Positions 62,825-64,000 of a DNA stretch of 64,000 nucleotides are shown piece by piece (position 1 is the stretch's first letter; every line of letters starts with the position of its first letter). The stretch lies in NCBI GenBank assembly GCA_027484315.1, contig JAIXTE010000120.1:1-64000 (forward strand), given 5' to 3'. The DNA comes from Burkholderiales bacterium. Lineage in GTDB: Bacteria > Pseudomonadota > Gammaproteobacteria > Burkholderiales > Burkholderiaceae_B. A model generated the notes under the pieces. The model did no database searches, had not been told where the DNA came from, and saw only the letters and a list, made by a program, of their open reading frames with translations. Made by a program: the position numbers and the translations under genes.

Positions 62825-64000
62825 TCAACCTCCCACTGCGGCTTTCAATGCCAGCAGTTCGGTTTGAAACGCAGCTCGGTCATAGGCTTCGTCGTTGCTT
62901 AACAACTTGAGCAAGCGGCTCATTTTTGAATTCACGGTTTGTGCAAGGCGTGAATTGCCTTTGCGGGCCAAGCCATTGACCACACTGCTGATGGACATGT
63001 AGGCCTGTTCAGCACCCGCGAAGTCAGCGTATTGGTTGCTGGCCGCCATGTTCACCAGTTCCTTAAGTAACTTTTCAAGTACCGCCTCGTTGAAAGACAC
63101 GGCAGCCACCGTCTTGCGGGCTGAATTCAACTGCCCAATCAATGCCTTTGCGGCCGATTCAACCTCTGTCATGCTGGCAACTGGTGATGAGCTGGCCACA
63201 TGGAGCTGGTTCACCAATCGGGCTGTTTCAGCGCTGTGCTGGGGGGCTGCAGCACGCACAATGGCTTGCACCATGATCAGGCTGGAATTGTTGATGCGTG
63301 CCTGCCCCGGCGTGCGTGCCAGGTCTTTTGACCAGTCTTTCTTGCTCATCGGTGAATGACAGGCGTGGCAGTCGAACATCATCAGTTCGGGCATGATGCC
63401 CTGTCGGTTACGCTTGGGGTCTGCAATCAGTTCAAGCAAATTCGCGCTGCTGGCGAACTGGCCCATGGCCCAGATTTTTCCGGCGTCGTATGCGCCTTTG
63501 CGTTGCACCCAATCCTCATCGATTTTGTAGTGCGGCGGTTCCAGGGCCATGAAGGTTTCCACTTCAATGGAAATTCTGGGGTGGCCCGCGCCCATGATCT
63601 GGTGGGTGATGGGGCGGCTCACATCGCCCACATGGCAGCTGGTGCACAGCTTGGCCGCAGCATATGGGTCGCTGGTGGGGTACAGGCCGTTCTCAATGTT
63701 TTTTGCGTGGCTGGCCTTGGGTTCAACGTGGGTCTTGATCCATTTTTCGGCAGGGCCGTGACAGGCTTCACAATTGATGCCATCGCTTTTGTCAAAGCGA
63801 GGGCCTTGTTTGCTGACAGGCACATTGTGGCTGTGGCAATCCAGGCAAACCTTGGCCTCGTGTGCAGGTTGGCCAAGCCCCAGGTTTTTTGCAATGCGTT
63901 GGGATTGCGCATTTCTCAGCACCGCGTAGGCCTGGGTGTGTGGGTCTTCTCGCAACCAGGTGGTGTATTCGTTTTGCAAAACAGGCGTTGCACTTCGTTC
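62825..64000 (-). CDS. Multiheme cytochrome c (partial, runs off the right edge)
   Basis: The visible part has four CxxCH haem motifs: C-L-D-C-H, C-E-A-C-H, C-T-S-C-H and C-H-A-C-H, with spacing and extra His residues (S-H-N-V-P, M-G-A-G-H-P) like cytochrome c554 / octahaem proteins. The last 180 residues are haem-free and helical, with conserved K and L. The frame stays open to the window end at 64000, so the signal peptide and perhaps more haems lie beyond. It is periplasmic, and the probable redox partner is the flavin/Fe-S fusion encoded next to it. Confidence 0.85.
   Translation of the reverse strand, partial: ERSATPVLQNEYTTWLREDPHTQAYAVLRNAQSQRIAKNLGLGQPAHEAKVCLDCHSHNVPVSKQGPRFDKSDGINCEACHGPAEKWIKTHVEPKASHAKNIENGLYPTSDPYAAAKLCTSCHVGDVSRPITHQIMGAGHPRISIEVETFMALEPPHYKIDEDWVQRKGAYDAGKIWAMGQFASSANLLELIADPKRNRQGIMPELMMFDCHACHSPMSKKDWSKDLARTPGQARINNSSLIMVQAIVRAAAPQHSAETARLVNQLHVASSSPVASMTEVESAAKALIGQLNSARKTVAAVSFNEAVLEKLLKELVNMAASNQYADFAGAEQAYMSISSVVNGLARKGNSRLAQTVNSKMSRLLKLLSNDEAYDRAAFQTELLALKAAVGG

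Overview
The window looks like chromosome from a betaproteobacterium, most likely Burkholderiales. Supporting signs are the gltX-metZ pair, the gloB / methyltransferase / rnhA / dnaQ arrangement, an H-NS protein of the short beta-proteobacterial type and moderate G+C. A Limnobacter-like genus is my guess from gene content, not something I could test.

Left edge (1-800): the end of an integrated element. It carries a truncated membrane-protein ORF, overlapping inverted repeats and a 45-bp copy of the 3' end of a tRNA-Asn gene (candidate attachment site), followed by the terminator of the original tRNA. Beyond it lie an SOS-controlled umuDC operon with a consensus LexA box (1023-1038) and a visibly A+T-richer, 1826-residue DUF4011-type helicase-nuclease gene, a candidate single-gene defence factor.

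9-18 kb: an alpha/beta hydrolase, a DUF1348 protein, and a complete Nit1C cluster (nitB-H: starvation-response protein, nitrilase, radical SAM, GNAT, AIR-synthase-like, small protein, flavoprotein). This cluster is linked in other bacteria to growth on cyanide as nitrogen source. It is divergent from a MocR-type regulator. The intergenic region holds a near-consensus sigma-54 promoter and NtrC-like sites, so nitrogen control is written in the DNA.

18-30 kb: lipid and acyl-CoA genes with local regulators. They include three TetR genes, a LysR gene, a ferritin-like metal-dependent hydrolase, a sterol desaturase, an MpaB-family oxygenase, an SDR, AidB and an acyl-CoA dehydrogenase with a perfect sigma-70 promoter covered by repeated TetR-like operators.

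30-46 kb: TauE permease, isochorismatase, H-NS, a repeat-rich gene-free stretch (31.96-32.66 kb), metZ-gltX, a Tat-exported DUF882 peptidase, a four-gene peptide ABC importer whose binding protein contains a 19-T homopolymer, MltD, gloB, a methyltransferase, rnhA and dnaQ.

46.9-64 kb: six colinear genes combine cyclic-nucleotide signalling with two-partner secretion. In order they are a cNMP-binding patatin lipase, a class II cAMP phosphodiesterase, TpsB, a giant TpsA adhesin, a double-FecR protein and a CHASE2 adenylate cyclase. Facing them is a fusion of flavin reductase, two cNMP-binding domains and four [4Fe-4S] clusters, in tandem with a multiheme cytochrome c cut by the window edge. One side makes and destroys cAMP and three domains in the neighbourhood could sense it. 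I consider this the most interesting undescribed assembly here.
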